Positions 37,512 through 45,691 of a DNA stretch of 64,000 bases are shown here, in pieces. The position numbers were made by a program, and so were the translations under genes. Under the pieces are notes generated by a model. It did no database searches. It had not been told where the DNA came from and was given only the letters and a program-made list of their open reading frames with translations. The stretch is from Stutzerimonas frequens (GTDB taxonomy: Bacteria; Pseudomonadota; Gammaproteobacteria; Pseudomonadales; Pseudomonadaceae). The stretch is from positions 496,001 through 560,000 of the forward strand of contig NZ_JAMOHM010000001.1 in NCBI RefSeq assembly GCF_024448335.1. Reading direction: 5' to 3'. Numbering within the stretch: the stretch's first letter is position 1; each line of letters starts with the position of its first letter.

Positions 37512-38620
37512 GACAGCACTTCCTTCGAATCGATGCGGATCGGTTGGGCGAACGCCACGGAGAGATGGCGCACGACGACCGGTGGTTGTCTATTCAAGGC
37601 GACTGCCGCGGGCGGCTCATTAAGCGCAACGGATGCCGGCTGTTGCGTGCCGATGCGCTCGCCCTCCAGCGTGGCCAGCATTTGCCCGCGGGACAGTCGC
37701 TCGGCGGTGCCCAGGCTGGCCTGCGCCGCTGGCGACCGGCCGGCCGACTGTAGCGCGGCCTGCGGCTCGCGCGGCTGGCTGTTGGCGGCCTGCAAGTCCT
37801 TGAGGATGTTGCGCGTGTAGTCGCGGGTTTCCTGGTAGGGAATCTTCTGGATCCAGTTCGCCGCATCGATCTCGCCGCGGCGCGGATCGCCATGTTGCTT
37901 CAACCACTCGTCGACCTTGCCGGGGCCGGCGTTGTAGGCGGCCAGCGCCAGCGCCTCATGGCCGTCGTAGCGCTCGAGCATCTTGTTCAGGTAGGCGCTG
38001 CCGAGGCGCTTGTTGTACTCGGCATCGCGGGTCAGGCGCGCCTCGTCGAATGGCAGGCCGAGTTCGGTGGCCATGTCGCGGGCGGTGCCGGGCATCAGCT
38101 GCATCAGCCCGCGGGCGCCCTTGGGCGAGACGGCGGCGACGTTGCCGCTGGACTCGTGCTTGATGACGCTGTCGACCAGCGCACGAAAGCCGGCCTTGCC
38201 CGCCGACCAGGCGCTGTCCAGCGCTTCGACGCCGCGCTGCCAGGTGCCGCGCAGGGCATGCTGGCCGCCCTGCCCGACACTGGCCAGGCCGAGTGCCGCC
38301 GGTGCCGGCGCGGTGCCGTCGCGGCCGCCGGAGAGCTGCTGCACCAGCATGTCGGCGATGCCGGTCTGGCGCTTGCCGGCCAGGGTTTCGGCCAGCACTT
38401 CGTCGTAGAAGTCGCGCATGGTGTCCAGCTCGCGGCTGCGCATCGGGTTGCCGGCCGAGAGCACGTCGCCGGCCTTGCGCATCTGCTTGAGGATCTGCTG
38501 CAGGAACATGGCCTCGAACTGCTCGGAAACCATCTCCAGCTGCTCACGGCGCGCGGCGCTCGGACCATCGTGGCGCGCGCGCATGGCATTGAGGTGGTGC
38601 GGTAGGGAAACGATGCTCAT
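37508..38620 (-). CDS. flgJ: FlgJ-type rod-binding protein fused to a soluble lytic transglycosylase domain
   Basis: A 370-residue protein. Residues about 25-100 are the rod-binding domain (QLEMVSEQFEAMFLQQILKQ, GNPMRSRELDTMRDFYDEVL). Residues about 145-290 are an SLT-type transglycosylase (VIKHESSGNVAAVSPKGARG with the catalytic Glu, GLMQLMPGTARDMATEL, ALAAYNAGPGKVDEWLKQHG) rather than the GH73 glucosaminidase found in enterobacterial FlgJ. It builds the rod cap and opens peptidoglycan for rod growth. SLT-type FlgJ is known in other bacteria. Confidence 0.92.
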   Translation of the reverse strand: MSIVSLPHHLNAMRARHDGPSAARREQLEMVSEQFEAMFLQQILKQMRKAGDVLSAGNPMRSRELDTMRDFYDEVLAETLAGKRQTGIADMLVQQLSGGRDGTAPAPAALGLASVGQGGQHALRGTWQRGVEALDSAWSAGKAGFRALVDSVIKHESSGNVAAVSPKGARGLMQLMPGTARDMATELGLPFDEARLTRDAEYNKRLGSAYLNKMLERYDGHEALALAAYNAGPGKVDEWLKQHGDPRRGEIDAANWIQKIPYQETRDYTRNILKDLQAANSQPREPQAALQSAGRSPAAQASLGTAERLSRGQMLATLEGERIGTQQPASVALNEPPAAVALNRQPPVVVRHLSVAFAQPIRIDSKEVLS

Positions 38621-38628
38621 GGGCGGCC

Positions 38629-39726
38629 TTACATCACGATCAGTTCGGCGTTCAGTGCGCCGGCGCGTTCCAGCGACTGGAGGATGCTCATCACATCATC
38701 CGGGGTCGCGCCCAGGCTGTTGATGGTGCTGATGATGCTTTCCAGGCTGGCGCCTTCCGGCCACTTGAACATGGCCTTGCGGTCCTGCTCGACGGCCACG
38801 TCGGACTGCGGTGTAACCACGGTGTCGCCACCGGCGAAGGCGTTCGGCTGGCTGACTTGCGGCCGCTCGCTGATGGTCACCGTGAGCGAACCATGGGCAA
38901 CCGCCGCGGCCTTCACCCGCACGCCTTCGCCGACCACCACGGTGCCGGTGCGGCTGTTGAACACCACCTTCGGCCGCACACGACCTTCTTCGACGTCCAG
39001 ACGCTCGAGCATGGCCATGAAGCTCATGCGCTGGGTGCTGGTGACCGGCGCGCGAATCGAAATCTTGGTGGCATTGAGCGCGGTGGCGGTGCCCTTGCCG
39101 AAATAGGCATCCACCGCATCGACCACCCGAGTGACGGTCTGGAAGCTCGGCTGGCGCACATTGAGCATCACGTCCGGGCGCTCGGTGAAGTCGGTGGGAA
39201 TCATCCGTTCCACCGTCGCGCCGTTGGGGATCAGGCCGCTGTTGGAGGTGTTGATCGCCACCTTGGAGCCGCTGGCGCCCTCGGCATTCACCCCGCCGAC
39301 CACCAGCGCGCCCTGGGCCACGGCGTAGATTTCACCGTCGACGCCCTGCAGCGGGGTCATCAGTAGCTGGCCGCCGCGCAGGCTCTTGGCATCACCCAGC
39401 GAGGACACGGTGACATCGATGCTCTGCCCCGGGCTGTAGGACGGCGGCAGCGTGGCGGTAACGGTCACCGCAGCGACGTTCTTCAGCTTCGGGTCGACGT
39501 TCGGCGGCAGGTTCACGCCGAACTGCTTGATCATGTTGGCCACCGACTGGCTGGTGAACTTCACCTGGTTCTTGTCACCGGTGCCATCCAGGCCGACCAC
39601 CAGACCGTAGCCGATCAGCTGGTTGCCACGGATGCCTTCGATATCCACCAGATCCATCAGCGGCACGGCCTGCGCCGGCAACTGCCAGCACAGCGCGACG
39701 GCGGCGAGAAACAGCTTCACACGCAT
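38629..39726 (-). CDS. flgI: Flagellar P-ring protein FlgI, lateral
   Basis: A 365-residue periplasmic protein forming the P ring around the rod. It has the signal peptide MRVKLFLAAVALCWQLPAQA, then VPLMDLVDIEGIRGNQLIGY-GLVVGLDGTGDK and an ending ALNAELIVM typical of FlgI. ATG at 39726 starts the signal sequence; a GTG five codons earlier directly follows the flgH stop and cannot be excluded. Confidence 0.95.
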   Translation of the reverse strand: MRVKLFLAAVALCWQLPAQAVPLMDLVDIEGIRGNQLIGYGLVVGLDGTGDKNQVKFTSQSVANMIKQFGVNLPPNVDPKLKNVAAVTVTATLPPSYSPGQSIDVTVSSLGDAKSLRGGQLLMTPLQGVDGEIYAVAQGALVVGGVNAEGASGSKVAINTSNSGLIPNGATVERMIPTDFTERPDVMLNVRQPSFQTVTRVVDAVDAYFGKGTATALNATKISIRAPVTSTQRMSFMAMLERLDVEEGRVRPKVVFNSRTGTVVVGEGVRVKAAAVAHGSLTVTISERPQVSQPNAFAGGDTVVTPQSDVAVEQDRKAMFKWPEGASLESIISTINSLGATPDDVMSILQSLERAGALNAELIVM

Positions 39727-39741
39727 CGGAAAAACTTCCAC

Positions 39742-40410
39742 TTAGAGGGGGAACAGCGGGTGGGCGAAGAAGCGCGTCAGCCAGCCGGCCGAGTTGCTGT
39801 CGTTGAGCACGCCACGGCCGGCGTAGGAGATGCGCGCGTTGGCGACGTTCTGCGAGGACACCTGGTTGAAGCGGTTGATGTCGTCCATGCGCACCAGGCC
39901 GGCGAGGCGGATGTACTCGTCGCCCTGGTTCAGCCGCAGCGCCTTCTCGCCCTTGACCAGCAGCGTGCCGTTGGGCAGCACGCGGTGCACGGTGACGGCG
40001 ATCGAGCCGCGCAGGGTGTTCTGCTGCGAACTCTTGGCCGAGCCGCTGAAGTCGCGCTCGGCCGAGGCCGAGGTCTCGACGTCCGGGTAGGTCTTGCCGA
40101 GTACGGTGGGCACGCCGACGCCGACGCTGGACTGCTTGCCAAAGCTGGTGCCGGCGCTCTTGCTCGACTGGGTCGATTCGTCCAGCACGATGGTGAGGAT
40201 GTCGCCGATCCGCACCGCGCGCTTGTCGCTCACCAGCGAGCCACCGTAGCCGGAGCGGAACAGACCGCCGCCAGTGGTCGGTGGCAGGCTGTAGTCGAGT
40301 TCCAGCGGCTCGTACTCGCTGGAATCCTCGTCCGGCAGCATCTCGTCGAAACTGGCGCAGCCGCCGAGCAGTAGCGCGGCGAGCAGAAGGGCGATCGGCT
40401 TCATCGGCAT
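39742..40410 (-). CDS. flgH: Flagellar L-ring lipoprotein FlgH, lateral
   Basis: A 222-residue outer-membrane lipoprotein forming the L ring. A lipobox LLLGGC lies near residue 18. The segments AVRIGDILTIVLDESTQSSK and HRVLPNGTLLVKGEKALRLN, and SYAGRGVLNDSNSAGWLTRFF at the end, match FlgH. The ATG at 40410 overlaps the flgG stop (TGATG); the ATG at 40404 is an alternative. Confidence 0.95.
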   Translation of the reverse strand: MPMKPIALLLAALLLGGCASFDEMLPDEDSSEYEPLELDYSLPPTTGGGLFRSGYGGSLVSDKRAVRIGDILTIVLDESTQSSKSAGTSFGKQSSVGVGVPTVLGKTYPDVETSASAERDFSGSAKSSQQNTLRGSIAVTVHRVLPNGTLLVKGEKALRLNQGDEYIRLAGLVRMDDINRFNQVSSQNVANARISYAGRGVLNDSNSAGWLTRFFAHPLFPL

Positions 40411-41195
40411 CACACGGTCTGGTTGAGGAACTGCTGCATGCCGCTGGCGGCATCGAGAACCTTGGCGTTGGCCTCGTAGGCGCGCTGGATGGCGATCATC
40501 GCCACCATGGCCTCTACGACCTGCACGTTGGAGCCTTCCAGCACGCCCTGCTTGAGCTGGCCGAGGCCTTCCTCGCCCGGCACGCCTTCCACCGGCTCGC
40601 CGCTGGCGACGGTTTCGCGATAGAGGTTGCCACCCAGCGCTTCCAGCCCGCCGGGGTTGGTGAAGTTGACCAGGGTGATCTGCCCGAGCTCCGATGGCAG
40701 GGTGTCGCCGGCCAGCACGGCGGTGACGATGCCGTCACTGCCGACAGTGAAGCCGGTGCTGCCTTCAGGCACTTCGATCGCCGGGTTCAGCGGCAGGCCC
40801 TGGGCGTTGACCATCATGCCTTCGGCGTTGAGCTGGAACTGGCCGTTTTCGGTGTAGAAGATGTCGCCGTTGGGCGCCTCGACCTGAAAAAAGCCGCGGC
40901 CGACGATGGCCAGGTCCATCGGCTGGCCGGTGGTCTGGATGCTGCCCTCGGTGAACACCTTCTGCGTGCCGGCGACGCGCACGCCGCTGCCCAGCTGGAT
41001 GCCGGACGGCACGGTGTTGATCTCGTCGGCCTGCGCGCCCGGCTGTTTCTCGATGACGTAGAACAGGTCCTCGAAGACCGCGCGGTCGCTCTTGAAGCCA
41101 TTGGTGTTGACGTTGGCCAGGTTGTTGGCAACGGTGGACATGGCCTTGTCCTGGGCGGCCAGGCCGGTCTTGCTGACCCAAAGTGCAGAATTCAT
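40410..41195 (-). CDS. flgG: Flagellar distal rod protein FlgG, lateral
   Basis: A 261-residue rod protein. It begins with MNSALWVSKTGLAAQDKAMS-TVANNLANVNTNGFKSDRAVFEDL and ends with MVAMIAIQRAYEANAKVLDA-ASGMQQFLNQTV, the classic FlgG pattern. Length matches E. coli FlgG (260). It is coupled to flgH and 14 bases downstream of flgF. Confidence 0.97.
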   Translation of the reverse strand: MNSALWVSKTGLAAQDKAMSTVANNLANVNTNGFKSDRAVFEDLFYVIEKQPGAQADEINTVPSGIQLGSGVRVAGTQKVFTEGSIQTTGQPMDLAIVGRGFFQVEAPNGDIFYTENGQFQLNAEGMMVNAQGLPLNPAIEVPEGSTGFTVGSDGIVTAVLAGDTLPSELGQITLVNFTNPGGLEALGGNLYRETVASGEPVEGVPGEEGLGQLKQGVLEGSNVQVVEAMVAMIAIQRAYEANAKVLDAASGMQQFLNQTV

Positions 41196-41209
41196 GCGTT
41201 ATCTCCCGA

Positions 41210-41938
41210 TCAGCTGCCGCGGATCATTCGGTTGCCGGCGTCGGAAAGGTCCTCGGCGGCTTTCATCATCTTCACCTGGGTTTCGAACAGGCGGTTCAGG
41301 CTCATGGTCGAGGCCAGCTCGTCGATCGCCGAGACGTTGCTCGACTCGAGAAAGCCGCTGGCCAGCCGCACGTCCTCGCTGGGCTGCGCCGGCTCGCCGT
41401 CGCGGGTCACCAGCAGGCCGGCCTGGTTCTTCATCAGATTGGCCGCCGGCACGTCCACCAGACGGATGCGATCGACCTCGGCCATCATCCAGTCGCCGGG
41501 GGCCATGATCGACACGGTGCCGTCATTGCCGATCTCCATGCGGTCGTACTCGGGCAGGACGATGGGGCCGCCCTCGCCGAGCACCGCACGGCCGTTGAGT
41601 GTCAGGCGCCCTTCGGCGTCCACCTGCATGCTGCCCTGGCGGGTGTAGGCCTCGCCCTCGCCATCCTGCAGCACGATCAGGCCGTTGCCCTTGACTGCGA
41701 AGTCCAGCTCGCGACCGGTGGCCACCATCGGTCCGGCAGCCAGGCTGACGCCGTTGTTCTCGATCAGCGCCATGTGCCGGCTGTCGTAGCCGTAGCCTTC
41801 CACCGCCACGGCCTGGGCGCGTTCGAGGTCGGCGCGAAAGCCGGGGGTGTTGACGTTGGCCAGGTTGTTCGAGCGCACCTGCAGCGACATCATCGTGCGG
41901 CTGGCGGCCGTCATCGCGGTGTATCCCAAGCGATCCAT
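41210..41938 (-). CDS. flgF: Flagellar proximal rod protein FlgF, lateral
   Basis: A 242-residue rod protein with the N-terminal axial motif SLQVRSNNLANVNTPGFRAD and a middle domain with FAVKGNGLIVLQDGEGEAYT-RQGSMQVDAEGRL. The C-terminus AIDELASTMSLNRLFETQVK-MMKAAEDLSDAGNRMI fits FlgF. It lies between flgE and flgG in the standard order. Confidence 0.95.
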   Translation of the reverse strand: MDRLGYTAMTAASRTMMSLQVRSNNLANVNTPGFRADLERAQAVAVEGYGYDSRHMALIENNGVSLAAGPMVATGRELDFAVKGNGLIVLQDGEGEAYTRQGSMQVDAEGRLTLNGRAVLGEGGPIVLPEYDRMEIGNDGTVSIMAPGDWMMAEVDRIRLVDVPAANLMKNQAGLLVTRDGEPAQPSEDVRLASGFLESSNVSAIDELASTMSLNRLFETQVKMMKAAEDLSDAGNRMIRGS

Positions 41939-41947
41939 GGGTCAGCC

Positions 41948-43138
41948 TCAGATTGCGTTGAACAGGACCTGGGTCAGTTCCTTGTTGGTGGAAATGACCT
42001 GGGTGTTGGCCTGGTAGTTACGCTGGCCTTCCATCAGGCCTACCAGCTGCTGCGTGAGGTCGACGTTGGAGCTCTCCAGCGCGCCGGAAGCCAGGGTGCC
42101 GTACTGGCCGACGCCCGGGGCGCCAAGCATCGCCGCGCCGGAGGCAGCGGTTTCGGTCCAGGCAGTGCCGCTGATGTTCTTCAGGCCTTCGGCGTTGACG
42201 AAGCTGGCAAGTACCACCTGGCCCTGCAGCATGCGTTCGCCGTTGGAGTAGCTGGCGTAGACCTTGCCGTCCTTCTCCACGCTCATGCCGGTCTGCTCGC
42301 CAGCCGCATAACCGGTGGCGCGATTGGTGGTGACGCTGAATTCCGAGCCGTACTGGCTGGTGCCGCTGTAGTCCAGATCGATGGCCAACGGGGCCACACC
42401 GCCGGTCAGCGGCGCCGCCAGGGGGACCGTGCCGATCGGCGCTGCGAGCACGCCGGCACTGTCGAAGGTCAGCGCCTGCGGGCCACCGGCCAGCGCAGTA
42501 CCGTCGACGTAGTAATGGGCATCCCAGCTGTTGTCCGCCGTCTTGACGAAGTACTGGGTCAGGGTGTGTTCCTTGCCCTGGGAGTCGAACAGCTTGGTGG
42601 TGTAGGTGGAGTTGTAGCTGTCCGCCGCCAGCGGATCGAAGGCCACGGCTGGTACCTGCTGGTCGGCATCCAGGTTGGCAACGAAGCTCAGCGCGTCGCT
42701 GGCGCGAGCAGGGATACCGCCGGAGCGCAGCTGCAGGTCACCGACGATGCCGGTCTGCAGATTACCGGTGGCATCGGCCGGATAGCCCTGCAGGCGCTGA
42801 CCGAGGCTGTTGGTGATGTAGCTGTCCTTGTCGGTGCCGAAGATGCCGGCGCGGGTGTAGCCGACGTCGCCATTGCTGGCGCGGGTGACGAAGAAGCCGC
42901 CGCCGGAGATCGCCAGGTCCAGGGTTCGATTGGTGGTGGTCAGCGCGCCGCCCTGGCTGATGCTCTGGGTGGTGCCGATCACCTCCACGCCCATGGCCTG
43001 GGTCTCGGCGTAGAGGCTGCCGAAATCGGTGCGCGAGGACTTGAAGCCGACGGTGCCGGAGTTGGCGATGTTGTTGCCGATGGTGTTCAGTTGTTCGTTG
43101 ACGGCGGACAGGCCGGTCAGGGCGATGTTGAAGCTCAT
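41948..43138 (-). CDS. flgE: Flagellar hook protein FlgE, lateral
   Basis: A 396-residue hook subunit. The N-terminus SFNIALTGLSAVNEQLNTIG-NNIANSGTVGFKSSRTDFGSL and the C-terminus SNVDLTQQLVGLMEGQRNYQANTQVISTNKE are diagnostic; LDLAISGGGFFVTRASNGDV-GYTRAGIF lies in the first globular domain. Length is near E. coli FlgE (402). It is exported by the flagellar type III apparatus and has no signal peptide. Confidence 0.96.
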   Translation of the reverse strand: MSFNIALTGLSAVNEQLNTIGNNIANSGTVGFKSSRTDFGSLYAETQAMGVEVIGTTQSISQGGALTTTNRTLDLAISGGGFFVTRASNGDVGYTRAGIFGTDKDSYITNSLGQRLQGYPADATGNLQTGIVGDLQLRSGGIPARASDALSFVANLDADQQVPAVAFDPLAADSYNSTYTTKLFDSQGKEHTLTQYFVKTADNSWDAHYYVDGTALAGGPQALTFDSAGVLAAPIGTVPLAAPLTGGVAPLAIDLDYSGTSQYGSEFSVTTNRATGYAAGEQTGMSVEKDGKVYASYSNGERMLQGQVVLASFVNAEGLKNISGTAWTETAASGAAMLGAPGVGQYGTLASGALESSNVDLTQQLVGLMEGQRNYQANTQVISTNKELTQVLFNAI

Positions 43139-43175
43139 GATTGCGTCTCGACTCTGCTGGATGGAGGTTCGGGCG

Positions 43176-43841
43176 TCAGGCGTTGCCGGCGCCGAACTCG
43201 AGAATGTTGTAGAACGGCACCGAGCCGACGCCGTCGATCTGCAGCACCGGGCCTCCGGGGCTGACGCGCACGTTGCCGACCAGACCGGCGACTTCCACCT
43301 GCGGGTACTCGCCGTTATCCGACTCGATCACCACGCTGTACTGCCCGGCCGGCAGGCCGAGGCGCTGCGGGTCGATGTCGAACGGCACCTGGCCGGGCGC
43401 ACGGGCGCCGAGCTCGATGGTGGTCTTCTGGCCGTTGGAATCGGTCAGCACCAGCGCCGTGCGGTTGGAGGCGTGCGCCAGGGTGAACTGCCCCTGCAGC
43501 GGCTGGCCGTCGAGCTGCAGGGTTTCGGTCGCCACCCGCACCTGCTGGCCGACCAGGCCGGCGGCGGTCAGGGTCTGCAGGTTGTCCATCAGCACCAGGT
43601 TGTTCTGCGCCAGGCTGGTCATGTTCTCCATGCTCTTGACCTGGGACATCGCCGAGAACTGGTTGAGAAACTCGGTGCTGTCGACCGGCTTGGTCGGGTC
43701 CTGATACTTGATCTGCGCGACCATCAGGCTGATGAAGTTGTTCTCCATCGTGGTGGCGTCGCTGACGTTCACCGCGCGCTTGACCTGATCGATGCCGTTG
43801 CCGGCCAGGCTGGCGTCCAGTGCGGAATTGACGCTACTCAT
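43176..43841 (-). CDS. flgD: Flagellar hook capping protein FlgD, lateral
   Basis: A 221-residue scaffold capping the growing hook. It has ENNFISLMVAQIKYQDPTKPVDSTEFLNQFSAMSQVKSMENM near the N-terminus, the FlgD export and cap signature, and a FlgD Ig/Tudor-like C-terminal half. Its start overlaps the flgC stop (TGATG). Confidence 0.95.
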   Translation of the reverse strand: MSSVNSALDASLAGNGIDQVKRAVNVSDATTMENNFISLMVAQIKYQDPTKPVDSTEFLNQFSAMSQVKSMENMTSLAQNNLVLMDNLQTLTAAGLVGQQVRVATETLQLDGQPLQGQFTLAHASNRTALVLTDSNGQKTTIELGARAPGQVPFDIDPQRLGLPAGQYSVVIESDNGEYPQVEVAGLVGNVRVSPGGPVLQIDGVGSVPFYNILEFGAGNA

Positions 43842-44269
43842 CAGACTTCTCCCAGGCGCAGCAGGCTCTGCTGCATGCTCTTGACGCGGTTGAGCACCTC
43901 GACACCGGTCTCGAAGCTGCGGGTGGCCGACATCATGTCGGTCATCTCCTCGATCTCGTTGATGTCGGGGTAGTAGACGTAGCCCTCGCCGTCGGCCAGC
44001 GGATTGCCCGGCTCATAGCGGCGCTTGGGCTCGGCGCCGGAGGTGACCACGTCGAGCACCTGCACATGGGCGCCGCCCAGGCCGACGCCGCGGGTCAGCG
44101 AGTTGTTCTCGTACACCGCGGCGAACATCGGTTTGCGCGCCTGGTAGACGTCCGCCGGGTTGGCGGCCGCCGAGTCGGTGTTGGCCAGGTTGCTGGCCAC
44201 GGTGTTCAGCCGCACGGTTTGCGCGTTCATCGACGAACCGGCGATGCGGTAGATGGAATCGAATGACAT
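43841..44269 (-). CDS. flgC: Flagellar proximal rod protein FlgC, lateral
   Basis: A 142-residue rod protein. It has GSSMNAQTVRLNTVASNLAN-TDSAAANPADVYQARKPMF at the N-terminus and YVYYPDINEIEEMTDMMSAT-RSFETGVEVLNRVKSM at the C-terminus, both diagnostic of FlgC. Length is near E. coli FlgC (134). It overlaps flgB by one base. Confidence 0.96.
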   Translation of the reverse strand: MSFDSIYRIAGSSMNAQTVRLNTVASNLANTDSAAANPADVYQARKPMFAAVYENNSLTRGVGLGGAHVQVLDVVTSGAEPKRRYEPGNPLADGEGYVYYPDINEIEEMTDMMSATRSFETGVEVLNRVKSMQQSLLRLGEV

Positions 44270-44634
44270 CAGCGGCCCTCGATGGCCTGCTTCAGGCCAC
44301 GGAATTTCATGGTCAGGAAGGTCAGGCTGGTCTGGAAATCCATGGAGTTGCGCGAGAACTGGGCCTGCTCGACCGACAGCTCGACGGTGTTGCCGTCCTG
44401 CGAAGCCTGGGTCGGTACGCGATAGAGCATGCGCGGATCGCTGCCGGCGATGCTCAGGCGCGACGAGGCACCATCGTCCAGGCGCTGCATCTCGGCGCCG
44501 AAGTCGATGTCGCGGGCCTGGAAGCCCGGGGTGTCTTCGTTGGCCAGATTCGCCGCGAGGATCTCGCTGCGCTGCATGCGCAAACCCAGCGCGCGTTCGT
44601 GAACGCCGATTGCGTCTTCAATCCGTATACTCAT
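44269..44634 (-). CDS. flgB: Flagellar proximal rod protein FlgB, lateral
   Basis: A 121-residue rod protein and first gene of the flgBCDEFGHIJKL-lafW unit. It has LGLRMQRSEILAANLANEDT-PGFQARDIDFGAEMQ and ends with MDFQTSLTFLTMKFRGLKQA, as FlgB does. ATG at 44634 lies 32 bases after the predicted transcription start of the sigma-54 promoter at 44677-44693. Confidence 0.95.
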   Translation of the reverse strand: MSIRIEDAIGVHERALGLRMQRSEILAANLANEDTPGFQARDIDFGAEMQRLDDGASSRLSIAGSDPRMLYRVPTQASQDGNTVELSVEQAQFSRNSMDFQTSLTFLTMKFRGLKQAIEGR

Positions 44635-44653
44635 TCGCCGATACCCTTGAAGC

Positions 44654-45520
44654 ATGAGTCAACCGTCGCTCGCTTTTGCAGCATTCATGCCGGCCCGCCA
44701 AAACAAAGGCAATGCATTGATTTCGTTAGAAAAAATCGAAACAGAACGACACCGTTTCCGCGCTCTGCTTCCGCATCCGGGACGCCGTGAAGGCGGAAGC
44801 GGAAAACCCGCTTCCGCTTGGTCGATCGCACTGTTGCTGATGCTGGCGGGACCGGCCGTGGCGCAGGACGGCACCGACCGCCAGATACACCAGGCCGTGG
44901 AGCATCACCTGAACGCGGCGCTGCAACGCGAAGCCAGGCGCCAGGGTTGGCAGGGCGCGCGCCTGAGACACGACACCAGCCTGCCAGCCAGTGCCGCGCG
45001 GCTGCCCCGCTGTGATCAGCCGCTGCAGGTTCGCGATACAGGGGGCGCCCCGTCGCTGCTGGAGCGGCAACGGTTGACGATCAGCTGCCCGCAGAGTGAC
45101 GGCTGGACGCTGGAGGTCACCAGCCAGCCCAGCGTGTGGCTACCGGCCGTGCATGCCCAGGGCATCATCGAACGCGGGCAGACGCTCGGACGCGACGACC
45201 TCAGGCTCGAGCCGATCAATATCGGCAAGGCCCAGCGCGGCTATTTTCATCGCCTGGAGGAGGTGCAGGGCATGGCCGCGAAACGACGCATCCGCGCCGG
45301 GCAGACCCTTACCCCGTCGCTGCTGGCGCAGCCCTTGGCAGTCAGGCGCGGGCAGCCGGTGAAGATCGTCGCCAGCCACGACGGCATCGAAGCCTCCACC
45401 AACGGCGAAGCACTGGGCGACGGGCAGCCGGGCGAGGTGATTCGCGTACGCAACGTACGCAGCGGCAAGGTGATCGATGCGAAGGTGGTGGAAGAAGGGG
45501 TGGTGACCAGTACGTTCTAA
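44654..45520 (+). CDS. flgA: Flagella basal body P-ring assembly chaperone FlgA, lateral
   Basis: A periplasmic chaperone for P-ring assembly. A signal peptide lies near residues 52-71 (WSIALLLMLAGPAVAQDG), preceded by an unusually long N-terminal stretch, so the true start may be internal (for example the TTG at 44717 after AAAGG). The C-terminal half is the SAF domain typical of FlgA (AQGIIERGQTLGRDDLRLEP, KRRIRAGQTLTPSLLAQPLA, GEVIRVRNVRSGKVIDAKVV). It is divergent from flgB. Confidence 0.85.
   Translation: MSQPSLAFAAFMPARQNKGNALISLEKIETERHRFRALLPHPGRREGGSGKPASAWSIALLLMLAGPAVAQDGTDRQIHQAVEHHLNAALQREARRQGWQGARLRHDTSLPASAARLPRCDQPLQVRDTGGAPSLLERQRLTISCPQSDGWTLEVTSQPSVWLPAVHAQGIIERGQTLGRDDLRLEPINIGKAQRGYFHRLEEVQGMAAKRRIRAGQTLTPSLLAQPLAVRRGQPVKIVASHDGIEASTNGEALGDGQPGEVIRVRNVRSGKVIDAKVVEEGVVTSTF
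44677..44693 (-). promoter_or_regulatory. Candidate sigma-54 promoter of flgB
   Basis: On the minus strand CCGGCATGAATGCTGCA has the essential GG and GC separated by ten bases (consensus TGGCAC-N5-TTGCW). The predicted start near 44666 gives a 32-base leader before flgB. Confidence 0.5.
44793..44817. promoter_or_regulatory. Perfect 10-bp inverted repeat upstream of the flgB sigma-54 promoter
   Basis: GCGGAAGCGG and CCGCTTCCGC flank AAAAC, about 100 bases upstream of the flgB promoter, where sigma-54 activators bind. It lies inside the 5' part of flgA as annotated. Similar CTTCCGC sites occur before lafB, but the heptamer is also common in coding DNA here. Confidence 0.4.
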
Positions 45521-45602
45521 CAGGCGAACGTGCATGGATATGATCTGCCCAAGGGCGCTGAAAGGCCAATTGGGAGCAATCCAAAAAATTTTGGCGCCAG
45601 GA

Positions 45603-45631
45603 TTTAATCCTTCTTGTTGGGCTGTCGCCTT
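45603..45631 (+). promoter_or_regulatory. Sigma-28-type (LafS) promoter of lafA
   Basis: TTTAA, sixteen bases, then GTCGCCTT. Written as TAAT-N15-GTCGCCTT it aligns with the flagellar sigma-28 pattern TAAA-N15-GCCGATAA. The same TTTAA-N16-GTCGCCT occurs before flgM. The leader to the lafA ATG would be about 50 bases. Confidence 0.6.
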
Positions 45632-45691
45632 ACCCTTTCAGCAGGCAGTCAAGCCAGCTCCTACAGCCCACTTAGCACGAAGGATTTTCAC

